From Uloborus plumipes (Eukaryota > Arthropoda > Arachnida > Araneae > Uloboridae): DNA of 64,000 bases. A program made the position numbers and the translations under genes. Position 1 is the first letter of the stretch. Every line of letters starts with the position of its first letter. The DNA is taken from positions 62,001 through 126,000 of the forward strand of contig JAXGGA010001077.1 of the NCBI GenBank assembly GCA_038373865.1, given 5' to 3'. The notes below the pieces were generated by a model that made no database searches, was not told where the DNA came from, and saw only the letters and a program-made list of their open reading frames with translations. Of the stretch, positions 24,568 to 34,576 are shown piece after piece.

Positions 24568-25235
24568 GGCTACAGTGGACAAATAAAATTGATTTTTTTC
24601 AATTATTGATTTATATGTCGAAAACTTTGTGTGCTTGTATTATTGTATATTTACGACATCTAAAAGCATAAAAAAACACAAATTAGTGCAAAAGCAATGA
24701 ATATTTTTTTTCAAATTTCAAATTTAAACATTTTTTTAACAAAATTTCAAAATGTTCCAGGCGTCGCAATTTTTTTTCAGACTTTGAATTTCCACTTAAT
24801 TTCCAATCATTAGGCATGGTGGCACAAAACAATGCATTACATGCAATGTTTTATGAGATAGTTTATAAAAGATGGCTGAAAATAAAAATTTTCAGTTGAA
24901 AAAATCATATAAATTTTCATTTTCAGCCAATTTTTTTTAAACTATCACATAAAACATTGCATGTAATGCATTGTTTTGTGCCACCATGCCTAATGATTGG
25001 AAATTAAGTGGAAATTCAAAGTTTGAAAAAAAATTGCGACGCCTGGAACATTTTGAAATTTTGTTAAAAAAATGTTTAAATTTGAAATTTGAAAAAAAAT
25101 ATTCATTGTTTTTGCACTAATTTGTGTTTTTTTATGTTTTTAGATGTCGTAAATATACAATAATACAAGTGCACAAAGTTTTAGACATATAAATCAATAG
25201 TTTAAAAAAACCAATTTTATTTGTCCACTGTAGCC
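24568..25235. mobile_element. 668-bp near-perfect palindrome flanked by TTAA
   Basis: The left arm starts GGCTACAGTGGACAAATAAA and the right arm, read on the other strand, starts with the same 20 bases. The arms stay nearly identical to the centre near 24901, leaving only about 20 unpaired bases. TTAA flanks it at 24564-24567 and 25236-25239, the target used by piggyBac- and Kolobok-type transposases. The few differences between the arms suggest either a recent origin or ongoing gene conversion. It encodes no protein. A transcript would form one long hairpin. Confidence 0.9.
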
Positions 25236-25239
25236 TTAA

Positions 25240-26229
25240 GCATTACAAAAGCTAGAAAATGCAAAGGTTTTGAACGCATATTTCGATCCTTTGTTTTAAT
25301 AAAGTAAAGGGGGAAATCGGATAAAAACTGCAGAAAATGTTTATGTAGGCTTGATACTCTATAGAGTAAGGGATTGTTTGATTTAGGCAGTAATTAAAAA
25401 AAAAACAGTTTACATACCTTGCAAAAGAAAGAACAGCAAAAGATTTTGTTTTAACTTTGCTAGTTTCTGATATAAAAGCTATTTCACAAATTTTTAATAT
25501 TTAGTTTAGCAAAGCTATTATTGATATAATTTTCTTAGAATAAGGAAATGTAAGTTCAAAGTTATTTATTTAATCTGAGGGGTAGTGCAAATTTTTCTTA
25601 CGTTAGTAAATTAATTTACTCATTCGAATTCGAAGTTTTATCTTGAAAGTTTTTTGTTTTTTAAAGTTTGGTTCCCCTACATTTGCAAGCTTACGCATTT
25701 TTTAAAGTGTTTGTATTTGAAGTGCTCTTATATATTCAGAGTTAGAATTTACTGAAAACATTACATTTACATATCCAGTTGTTAGTTTGATATTCTTTTC
25801 GTATTTACTAAGGATTCGCTTTTCACGCAAATGGAAGTTACATAGTTTTCAGAAAATTCTTTAAAACCTGCCAAAACAGGTGTATCAGATTTTTTAGTTT
25901 TATTGGGTTTAGTGGCACAAGAGCCTTCATAGGCCAAACTATCATTAAAAAGTTGAAAACGGTGCTTAAAAGAAAATAAATTGTTTAATGTTTAATGGGT
26001 GCATCAGAAATAATTCAGTATCTTAGCCAATTGAGAAAGATATGTAGCTGATATAATTAAATCGTCGTTGATTAACGAAAATATAGGCCCTATTAGATCT
26101 GGACGAACGTCTCACTCTATGAGAAACTCGAGGAATTATCTTTTGCTATCTACTTAAATGTTATTCACTCTAACAGACTAATAATGAAATAATATCTCAA
26201 ATCTCAAGCAATTACCATCCAGTTTAAAA
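25240..26229. other. AT-rich DNA without a recognisable gene
   Basis: No frame, RNA gene or repeat end was recognised here. Confidence 0.5.
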
Positions 26230-26625
26230 ATTCGTTTTGCTTGTTTGAAAGATCTTTACTCAGTGCATTTAAATTCCCGGTTATATTTAATTCTATTAGA
26301 CACGAGAAGAATTACGATCTTCGGAAGCAATGACGTCATCTTAATTAGTCCGAAAGCTGGCGATGATATTGGACCCCCCCCCCCCCCCGATAGCAATTGC
26401 TCTTTCTTTCAAGCCACAGCGAAAATGATAATTCCGTTAGATTCCTCAGAGACTGGATTGCTACAACAGAGGGAGAGGAGATTGGATCCGAAGAACCCTA
26501 TTATTATTATTAGCTTAACAAGAGGGCGAGCAAGAGAGGACATCTTGGTGATCGTCGTTCGGGGACAAGGCGCAAGACGCCATTGTTTTAATGAAGTTTA
26601 AAAGTGAGAAAGGGGGGCGACTGAT
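26230..26625. repeat. non-coding module, paralogue of 33.1 kb
   Basis: This segment is collinear with 33167-33440. Shared blocks are CAATGACGTCATCTTAATTA (here) against CAATGATGTCATCTTTAATT, GATGATATT, TATTATTATTAGCTTAA, and GACGCCATTGTTTTAATGAA. They span about 250 bp here and 232 bp there. A 118-residue plus-strand frame covers it (26245-26601) but contains a proline run from a C tract and is not kept open in the second copy, so I judge it non-coding. It could be a dispersed repeat or a duplicated regulatory element. A run of about 14 C lies near 26374-26387. Confidence 0.7.
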
Positions 26626-27593
26626 GGCAGATTAAGTCCTGTGGAGGTTGTGACGGGGCCCCACCCCCGTTAAGTGTGTTACGCGAGGCCTTGTTATTTG
26701 TGGTAGGTGTTACCTTCTTAACGATAGTGGGTAATTTAACTGAGGACGGATGGGGAATGTCTGTTTCGGGGATTGGAGATTTTGTTGGGGAAGTAATACG
26801 AGAGGTTTTGTGATTTGAGGCGGTTTGGTTTAACGTGTTTGGTATGGATTTCGCGCGATATTGAGATAGGGGGAGAGGGGAGAATAATGGTAGTCTTTTA
26901 ATATAATGTTTAAATTTTATTGTTCGTTTTATTTATAGTTTCAATTATTTATTCATACTAATTCTGTCCATTTTGCAACATAGAACATGTCTCTTCAGCA
27001 CATATCCTTGAGTCCTTGAGTACCTGGGCTTGTCCTGTGACGGTCTTTTTCAGTCTCCATTTTTGGGTTTTGACTTTTGGATGATGTAGAGTCTCGTAGA
27101 TCTCGTCAAATGCTGAAATTTACACATCGAGCTTAGTAACAACAACACTATACAAATTAGTTCCCTCTTTTTCTTTCTTTCTTTCTTTACTTGAAGCTAT
27201 TATTTTAATTTATCTGATTCTATTTAGCAATATTTTTTATTATGCAAACAAAGATCACAGTCAAGTTTACAGTGATCAATTTTCAATTACCAAGCTGTCC
27301 ATTTTTTCAAACGTAACTACCCTTCTCATTTTGCGAGTAAAAACGTAAACGTAAAACATTTTCGTAATGCCGCGTTCAGATGATGCTATTATATCCCGCT
27401 CGTAACCGTAGATCTAATATAACTGCAATATTAGATACACAAAGCCACTGGCCACAAACGCGCGAATTTTTAAGTAGAGGGGCAGAAGCGTAGCCTACGA
27501 GCAAGCAGCCCAGTAGCCTACCGCAAAAGTTTCTCGCGCGCCTGCACTAAACCGCATGCACGCGATTTATGGACGTTTGCCCGTCTACTACTA
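26626..27593. other. spacer, partly GC-richer
   Basis: 26626-26890 is G-rich on the plus strand. 27380-27590 is the GC-richest part nearby, with several CGCG sites. I see no gene, and no RNA gene fold that I can support. Confidence 0.4.
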
Positions 27594-27803
27594 ACGCCTC
27601 CTAAATACTAAATGCCTATAACATTTGCTTCGCTACCGTCGAGATGGGTTCAGCTTTAAACGCCACCTTGCGGCAATCCGATAATGTCGCTGTTAATTTT
27701 TGATAAGTTAATTTTTAAATTTAAATTCAGAAATGAACCAATCGTTAATTTTTTGAGGAACTCCGGTAGATGGCAGTTTATCGTGAACCAATGGACAACT
27801 ACA
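27594..27803. repeat. dispersed repeat, copy 1
   Basis: Two pieces match the 30.2-30.36 kb region. Bases 27708-27803 match it in the same orientation (GAAATGAACCAATCGTTAAT, then GGTAGATGGCAGT). Bases 27594-27622 (CCTCCTAAATACTAAATGCC) match 30330-30358 in inverted orientation with 2 differences in 29. The opposite orientation of the two pieces suggests rearranged copies of a larger element that I cannot classify. Confidence 0.6.
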
Positions 27804-30204
27804 GCATTTTTTGTTTTTAATTTTAATACACCCAGAATGACCTAAAAAGGTCGAAAAACATTTTTTCCCGAATTTCAGTGCGTTATTTTAAAAGTTATTT
27901 ACAGGCAAAAACAGCTTAGTTTCGTTTTCAGCTGAAACGGGTTGTCACGTGACTCTCGAGTTGTGACGGGGGATGTGCCTTACGCGCCCCAACTCCCCAG
28001 TTATTCCCCCGTCTTTCTTCAATATCCGTAAGCTTTCGGTAAAGATAGAATTATTTTCACGGTTTGTAGTTAAATAATTGGAAGATCTGTCAGTTAGATA
28101 TAAATCCCGATCTTCTGTATTTATTTGTGTTAAAATTATGGTTTTTGCGAATTGGGATCGTGGTATGATTAGTTTTTAAACCACATCTTAACTTCCAAAA
28201 AGAACATTAACTAAGAAGCATATTCAGAAGGAACTTCTTTTCTTACCCTGCACTTACACTTTTGTTTGAATTTTCGAGAATTCTTCTTTTTACCCTAGGG
28301 AAGTGAAGAATGTACAGATTAAGGGGAAGGACACTTTCCAGGAGTTTTGAAAGATCTGACACCTGCAGCCCTGCAGGTGGTCAGTGGTCACTATGACATT
28401 CGTTTTAGATAAGCAGCAGGCAACACCAAGACATTAACATAAAACAATTATGACCAAGGAATTGATACTGCTTTGAAAGCATATTATCGGCATGGAATGA
28501 AGGCAGGAAGGCAATTTCAGATATCATTTGTAGAAATTATAAGTGACTTTTTAAATTATGAAAAGTGATTTGTTTTGCTCATGATTTTGCATTTGTTTAA
28601 TGCTCAAAAGGAAAAAAAATAATAATAAAGAGGTATCTCTCTTTAAGTAACAAATGTATGAATTTTCCAAGCTTACTTTCTTGTACACATCGATTTACAT
28701 AAAACATTATTGCAATAGTTTTCCTGTCAAGGTTATTTATTTTTCAAAGTACTGTACAACTTTCGTAGCAACTTTTTCGAGATCTTTCCTTACATTTTTA
28801 TAATTATTAATTTGTTTGTAAGGGAAGATTAAAATCACATGCACGTGGTAGTGGTTGTTTATCCATCAATCAATGGTAGTCAAGACACGAACTTACGAAC
28901 TCAACCGCTAAATCCACCCCGATTTTAAAGACTATTTCTTAGTTTACTTTCTCTGCCCTAATGTCATTTTAATTATTTCCAGATACAATGAAAAATAATA
29001 GTACCTGCAAATATTTTGTTAGCAAATTTAAAAAACAGATTGACGATAGGTGCAAATCATTTATGCGCAGTACATTTATGTTAAAATTAAAGTCAAAACC
29101 GTTTTTTTCTTTATTATTGCTATTGTTATTATTTTTTAGTTAATATCTTAGTTTTATTTTAAGTTACATTTCAAAATCATTTGCTTCAAATAAATTTCAA
29201 AACGAAACAACTTTTAAATAAACAGCAAAAAAAAAAAAAAAAAAAAATCTAAAGACGCAATAAAAAGTATAAAATAAAATAAGTATTTGATTTCTTGATT
29301 ACATTACTAAAAATTTTCAATTGATTTTAAGATTTACGAGTATATTTCGGTTAATGCCAAATCAACCACTTAAATTTCAAATAAAAATTCAAAAGAAGGT
29401 ATAAGCGGTTTACTGCTTAATAGCTTATACCATACCGCCTATTTTTCTTCTTATATCAATATTAATTTTAATGTTATTGGCTGCTTTAGCATTTAGCTAA
29501 ATACAAATGCATTAAGTTCAACTGAAATTTTTTAGCATTGTTATCAAGGAATGAAATATTTTATTTTATACTTTTTAGTGTGAATCAAGTTGATAGAAAT
29601 AGGCTTTAGATTTAAAAAATATATATTTTTTACTCTCCTGAAAATTTCCTTTCAGGACTTATTTAAACGTTGCAAAATGAAAAACAAATCAGAAAATAAT
29701 ACCCCTGAGCTTTCACATCTCAGCCAAAAAGAAAACTGCTGCTTTGCAGTGATAAGAACTACATAATCATTCCCTCTGTTATTTGCGCTAAACTATCAAT
29801 GTCTAGAATAATTGTTTCTTCACACAATAATATTTGTAAATAAAAGATTTACTTCAAATGTTAATTGTGTGTAAGAAATAATCAAGTTAAAGAAGCATCA
29901 GCGTTTCACTCGCATTGAAAAACGTATTGCGAAGGAGAGGGGCGTGGTGTACGTCAGGCACGAATGACGTCAAGCCAATCAGAGATCGTTTCTCCTCGCG
30001 GCACTTTTCGGGCGATTAAAATGCTTAATAAGTAACTAAATAATATTTTTTGTGGAAAATAAATTGGATTTTCGAAATTAGGAGATCATTTTTGATAAGA
30101 TAGCATAACAATTTGGAAAATTTAAGAGATGCTGTAGTTGTCCATTACATTTTGCAGCTATTGACGATGGATCCAAACAATATTCGAAACAAATTTTTTG
30201 ATTG
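27804..30204. other. AT-rich DNA without a recognisable gene
   Basis: Contains one perfect short palindrome, listed separately, and an A run of about 24 near 29226. The weak frame at 30113-30301 enters the dispersed repeat and is not a gene. TGACGTCA-like text near 29965 is isolated. Confidence 0.45.
28360..28379. repeat. perfect 20-bp palindrome
   Basis: CACCTGCAG, a CC spacer, then CTGCAGGTG form a perfect inverted repeat with 9-base arms. CACCTG is an E-box core of the kind bound by Snail/E-protein-type factors, but a single site in 64 kb may be chance. Confidence 0.6.
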
Positions 30205-30358
30205 GTTGATTTTTAAATTTAAATTTAGAAATGAACCAATCATTAATTTCTCTTTCTCGAAGAACTCTGGTAGATGGCAGTGTATCCTGAACCAAGGATG
30301 AAATTTTGCTCAGTGCTAAAAGCTAGAAAGTTACAGGCATTTAGTATTTAGGAGGTGT
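30205..30358. repeat. dispersed repeat, copy 2
   Basis: Matches 27708-27803 directly (GAAATGAACCAATCATTAAT, GGTAGATGGCAGT) and 27594-27622 in inverted orientation (GGCATTTAGTATTTAGGAGG). The frame that crosses it has no homologous frame in copy 1. Confidence 0.6.
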
Positions 30359-30422
30359 TGCTACTACCTGCATCTCGATTACCCATGGAATCTTTTTTCA
30401 TTGTGTACTTAGTTCATATTAC

Positions 30423-30468
30423 ATTTATGCTTGTAACCCATTCTTTGAAATGGGTTACGAGCATAAAT
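30423..30468. repeat. 46-bp hairpin
   Basis: ATTTATGCTTGTAACCCAT and ATGGGTTACGAGCATAAAT are inverted with one mismatch around an 8-base loop. It could be a collapsed MITE. There is no sign that it is an RNA gene. Confidence 0.65.
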
Positions 30469-31087
30469 ATATTTTACTAGCAGTACGCGCACGACGATGC
30501 CCGTGCAAAAAATGTAAAGGAAGTCAACTGAATAAATTTAAATTCACTCCAACCCTCTGAAGTAAAATTATTATATTCTTTCATTCAAATGTACTCCACA
30601 ACCTTTTAAATTCCACTAAAAGTCATATTGAAGTTTAAATCACAATGCACCAAATAAATCAAAAAACCATTTAGTTGAGTAAGTAAGATGAGATTTAGCC
30701 AATTTTCAAGGCTTAACTTAATACGCAAATTTAAACCACTGAAAAAAGAGCAGTTTGTCTAGAAAATGGACCTAGTGTTTCAGTTTTGCGTATAGAATTA
30801 AGCCTTGAAAATTGACTAAAGTTGATTAATTAATATCTCGTAGCAAGCAATTCCAACTATCTGCCAGAGAGTTGAGTTGATACACTAAATACTCGATTGG
30901 ATTGATGAAAGCCTTCGAAAATGGAGTTTTAAATTGAAATTACATAGACAGAACCACGTCTAAAATTGAAATAAAAAAATAACTACCCATCGGATTTTGT
31001 TGAAATTGGTCTCTAAACCTTCCCAGTACCAAAAGGAACAAACGGTGAAAATTTCAGCCAAATCTCCCGGGTAGTTTCTGAGATCTT

Positions 31088-31088
<1 letters not shown>
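30469..31088. other. spacer ending in an interspersed-repeat consensus
   Basis: 30975-31090 (TTTTGTTGAAATTGGTC, GAAAATTTCAGCCAAATC, GGTAGTTTCTGAGATC) has the look of the terminal consensus of a Helitron-like or LINE-like family that ends in a CA microsatellite. The family cannot be fixed from this one copy. Confidence 0.4.
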
Positions 31089-31131
<43 letters not shown>

Positions 31132-31153
31132 ACGCACACACGCGCGCGCGCGC
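31089..31153. repeat. (CA)n then (CG)n microsatellite
   Basis: About 50 bases of CA repeats, with scattered CG, pass into a CG-only tract that abuts the Tc1 element. The alternating purine/pyrimidine tract can adopt Z-DNA. Confidence 0.9.
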
Positions 31154-32577
31154 GCGGAAAAAAAAAATCCCAACACCAAGAAAGACTTGTGTTAGATAAA
31201 CGAAATTTGGTAAGCGTGTTTATACAACTGAAAGATGACATCAATTGAAATTTCGTGTTCCGCGCACAAGTGTGGCGCAGCTGGCGTCACACAGAACATG
31301 CAAATAAGGCTTGTTTTAAAAGCGTGTTGTGAAGCTCGTGTGCATTATTTTTCCGTGAAATTTGACGAATTGCGTTCATGTTAGCCAGGACTGCCTTTAA
31401 GAAGACGAAGAAGCCATTATCAACAGCTCACCGAGTTTAAACGAGGTCGTACAATTTGGCTACGAGAAGGTGGATTTTCATTTCGCGATATTGCAGAAAG
31501 ACTTCGGTGGGAATGTTTCCACCATGCATGATTATTGGAAGCTATGGGCAAGGGATGGTGCTACCTCAAGAAGATCGAGTTCCGAGCTGCCACGTGGCAC
31601 GACTGAGAAGGAAGATCGCCGAATCTTGCGTACGGCTGTGGCGCATCGTATTGCATCTGCGGCTGAATTTCGAGCTGCAGTTTGTACCGTCGTGACCCAA
31701 GGAACGATAAGAAACTGTTTACTTCAAGGACAGCTCCGAGCCAGGCAGCCTGTAACCGGTATTCCATCGACTGCAAACCATTGCCTTTTCCGACGGCAGA
31801 GGTGCCGCGACAGAGCTCACTGGAGGTCAGAGTGGAGATCTGTTGTAATTTTTGATGAAAACAGATTCTGAATTAGTGCCAGTGGTGTCTGTATATTGGT
31901 CAGAAGGATGCCAGGAGACCGCCTGCATCCAAGCGGTCTACGGCCTAGACAAACGGGACTCACACCTGGAGTTATGGTCTCTGGAGCAATTTCCTACGAC
32001 AGCAGGGGCATTCTTGTGGTTATACCAAACTCACTGACTGAAAATTTGTCGTCAGTCTGTTCATTTAACCAGTAGTACAGCCCTTCATGAGTAGCATTCA
32101 AGGGGGCGTTTGCCAACCGGATAACGCTCGCTCTCACATCGCTGCTGTAACGCAATGTGCTCTACAGAGTGCTGACATGTTACCATGACCTGCAAAATCA
32201 CCAGGTCTGTCTCCAATTGATAACGTATGGGATATCATGGGATCGCACCTCGAGCATCATCCACAGTCAGCAATGACGGTCCTAGTATTGACACAGCAAG
32301 TGCAACAAGCATGGAACTCCATACCTCAAAGTGACATTAGGCACCTGTATGACATAATGCATGCACGCTTGCAGGCTTGCCTTCAAAATTCTGGAGGTTA
32401 CACCCTCTATTAAATTAACATAATTTCACATTTGCACAGCATTTTCTTGAGCTTAAATTAGCCAGTGATCTTGTATATTTAATCAATTAAACATGTTAAC
32501 TAGACAATTGCATTACTCAAATTTCATTACTCTACGGCAATTTTTCTTGGTGTTGGGATTTTTTTTTTCCGCCAGTG
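31154..32577 (+). mobile_element. Tc1-like DNA transposon
   Basis: The 5' end (GCGG, ten A, TCCCAACACCAAGAAA) is matched by the inverted 3' end, which on the other strand reads CACTGGCGG, then A's, then TCCCAACACCAAGAAA. TA follows the 3' end (32578-32579). The 5' outermost CACTG and its TA are missing, replaced by a CG microsatellite. The 1.42-kb length fits a Tc1 family member. A damaged transposase runs from 31378 to 32413. The element is dead unless mobilised in trans, and the damaged 5' tip would hinder that. Confidence 0.9.
31378..32413 (+). pseudogene. Tc1-family transposase relic
   Basis: The DNA-binding part is readable in one frame (HYQQLTEFKRGRTIWLREGG from about 31400). The coding frame then shifts near 31500-31515, and the rest reads in the frame covering 31470-31871 (WARDGATSRRSSS, LRARQPVTGIPSTANHC, RSEWRSVVIFDENRF). 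A TGA stop lies just after the first catalytic aspartate motif (FDENRF; Asp codon 31854-31856). Further frame changes follow. The second aspartate is intact in QPDNARSH (codon 32120-32122). A TGA replaces a residue soon after (MLP then stop). The third acidic residue appears as Asp, not Glu, in SPIDNVWD (codon 32219-32221), and I count 32 residues between the two, fewer than Tc1's 34. The tail QQAWNSIPQSDIRHLYD and GGYTLY is well preserved. The protein cannot be made. Confidence 0.9.
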
Positions 32578-32579
32578 TA

Positions 32580-33069
32580 TATATACACATTTACCAACAT
32601 TCATTTATATATATATAGATTAAATAAGCTTATTAAACAGAAGGGTTTTTTTTCGGTATTTTCCCCCTAAATATTTTGCTAACTGTAAGGTAAATCAGAT
32701 GACTTTTTCATTAGCTCATATGGAGTATAATTTGTGATGAAAAAAGTATAATCAAAATGGCTGCTTGTTTGAGTATAATTTGGAATTAAGGGTAAACATA
32801 AAAATTCAAACAGTGTGGGAGGGGGGGCTAATAGTATCTGGCAACGTGATTCAACATATTTCTGTAGGCGCAGTGACCTACTTCCTTAATTAAATAATTT
32901 ACAAATGTCAGTATATGCTTCAATTAGTAATGATGAGTTGAATACAATATTAACCCTAAGTTATCAATTGATGAAAAGTAGCAAAAAAGTATTAATTTCA
33001 ACCTAGTCTAAAGACTAAATACTCGAAATTTATATTTCTCCTCCTTCTCCCTGCTTTCCATTTCATCTT
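32580..33069. other. AT-rich spacer, no gene seen
   Basis: Short TA tracts near 32578-32620 and a G run near 32818-32828. Nothing else recognised. Confidence 0.45.
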
Positions 33070-33398
33070 TTTAAAGATCTGGGCACAGTTTAATTACATT
33101 AACGTTTCAATATCATGGCGAAGCGGAGTAGTTCGATTATATTTCCTCCCTTACCTCTAAATAGCAATGATGTCATCTTTAATTACTGCAAAAGCCGTTG
33201 ATGATATTAGAACGCTTTCTTTGCGTCAAAGTTACATGGGAATGATAATTTCTTTAGACTCTATTATTCGACATTCCGAGGAGAATTGCTTGGAAGAAGA
33301 GCTAGCGCGGATTTTAAGAAGTCTGTTATTATTATTAGCTTAATGAGAAGTGGAGCAAAAGACACGTCTTTGTTAATTGTCGTTCAGAGACTGAGTAA
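33070..33398. repeat. non-coding module, paralogue of 26.3 kb
   Basis: Collinear with 26230-26580 (see the CAATGATGTCATC and TATTATTATTAGCTTAA blocks). Here the module continues into a tandem array whose first unit begins GACGCCATTG at 33399. At 26.3 kb only the first unit is present. Confidence 0.7.
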
Positions 33399-34437
33399 GA
33401 CGCCATTGTTTTAATGAAGTTTGAGAATGAAATGGGGAAGACTGATTGGAGATCAAATCCGGCTGAGGATTTTTTAAAATGTTTTGTTAAGCACATCTTA
33501 AGAGATCTCCTTCTTCCTGTGAAGCTTGTCAAAGAGCTTGTAAAATTGCTGTTGTTTTATATTTATTGATTTTTCTTTACAAGCTTGGCTATTATCGAGA
33601 GATTGAGTAAGACGCAACTGTTTTTTTGTTAAGACTCAAACTGAAATAGTAATGTTTGAGTGATGTATCAAACCCTGGAATGGATTTTTTCCAAGATATT
33701 TTTTAAGATACATCAAACGGATGTCTCTTTATTCATAATTAGTGTCTCAAACACCTTATAAAATATCGGTTATTGTGTTTCTACTGATTTTTCTTTGAAT
33801 TTCGTATTATGATAGAGCAGCTGAGTAAGGCGCCATTGTTTTAATGAAGTTTGAGAATGAAATGGGGAAGACTGATATGAGATAAAACCTTGCTGAGTTT
33901 TTTTTTTTGGTAAGTACATCTTAAGAGATCACCTTATTCATGTTGAGAGTCCCGATCAGCTTGTGAAATTGCTGCTATTTTAAATTTGTTGATTTTTCCT
34001 TACGAACTTGGCTATTATCGGGAAACTGAGAAAGACGCCATTGTTTTTAGGAAAACTGAAACTGAAATATGAATGATTGAAAGAAGTATCAAACCCTGGA
34101 GGTTTTTTCACCAAGGTATTTTTTCAACAGACGAAGCCTCTTTATTTATGTTAAGTGTCTCAAACAGCTTATAAAATATCCGTTACTGATTTCGATTGAT
34201 TTTTCTTCAAAAGCTTCGTTATTAGGACAGGAAGAGTGAGTAAGACCCCATTCTCTTAATAAAGTTAGAGAATGAAATCGGGATGGACTGATAAAGGATT
34301 ATACTTTACGGATCATGTTCTAAAGGTGTTTTGTTAAATGCATCATACGAGATCCCTTATTCATGTTAAGTGTCTCAAACAGTCTTTTAAACAGTTGTTG
34401 CTGCCGATTTATTAATTTTTCTTCAGAAGCGTGGCTA
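33399..34437. repeat. ~212-bp tandem array of two alternating monomer types
   Basis: Unit starts (GACGCC or close variants) fall at 33399, 33611, 33829, 34034 and 34244, giving spacings of 212, 218, 205 and 210. Units 1, 3 and 5 carry GAATGAAATGGGGAAGACTG or a near variant. Units 2 and 4 instead carry a CTGAAATA..ATGA motif and TATCAAACCCTGGA. The true period is therefore a ~420-bp dimer. The array ends where a SINE is inserted. No coding role is apparent. Confidence 0.78.
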
Positions 34438-34576
34438 CTTTTATTAACATATGTGGCAACACAAGAAAGATTTACTGCACAAGAGAAGAAATAACACACA
34501 GGGCACCCGCGGGGAATCGAATCCGCTATCTCTTGCTTTCGAGGCGAAATTTCTACCTCTGAGCCAATGATGCCCC
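34438..34576 (-). mobile_element. tRNA-derived SINE
   Basis: On the minus strand 34576-34501 reads as a 76-base tRNA-like head. GGGGCA at its start can pair with TGCCC at its end. The box A-like TGGCTCAGAGGTAGAAATTT and box B-like GGATTCGATTCCC are well formed. The anticodon stem pairs poorly, so I do not call a working tRNA gene. A short body (TTATTTCTTCTCTTGTGC and on) continues to about 34438. It sits inside the last unit of the tandem array and so postdates it. Confidence 0.72.

Noticed and set aside
26245..26601. 118-residue plus-strand frame
   Set aside because: It crosses a C run giving prolines, and the homologous module at 33.1 kb does not keep the frame open, so selection on a protein is unlikely.
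31456..32037. Separate small genes in different frames
   Set aside because: All are pieces of one frame-shifted Tc1 transposase or its shadows.
34501..34576. A functional tRNA gene on the minus strand
   Set aside because: Boxes A and B and the acceptor stem look good, but the anticodon stem does not pair and a SINE body follows, so a SINE is the better reading.
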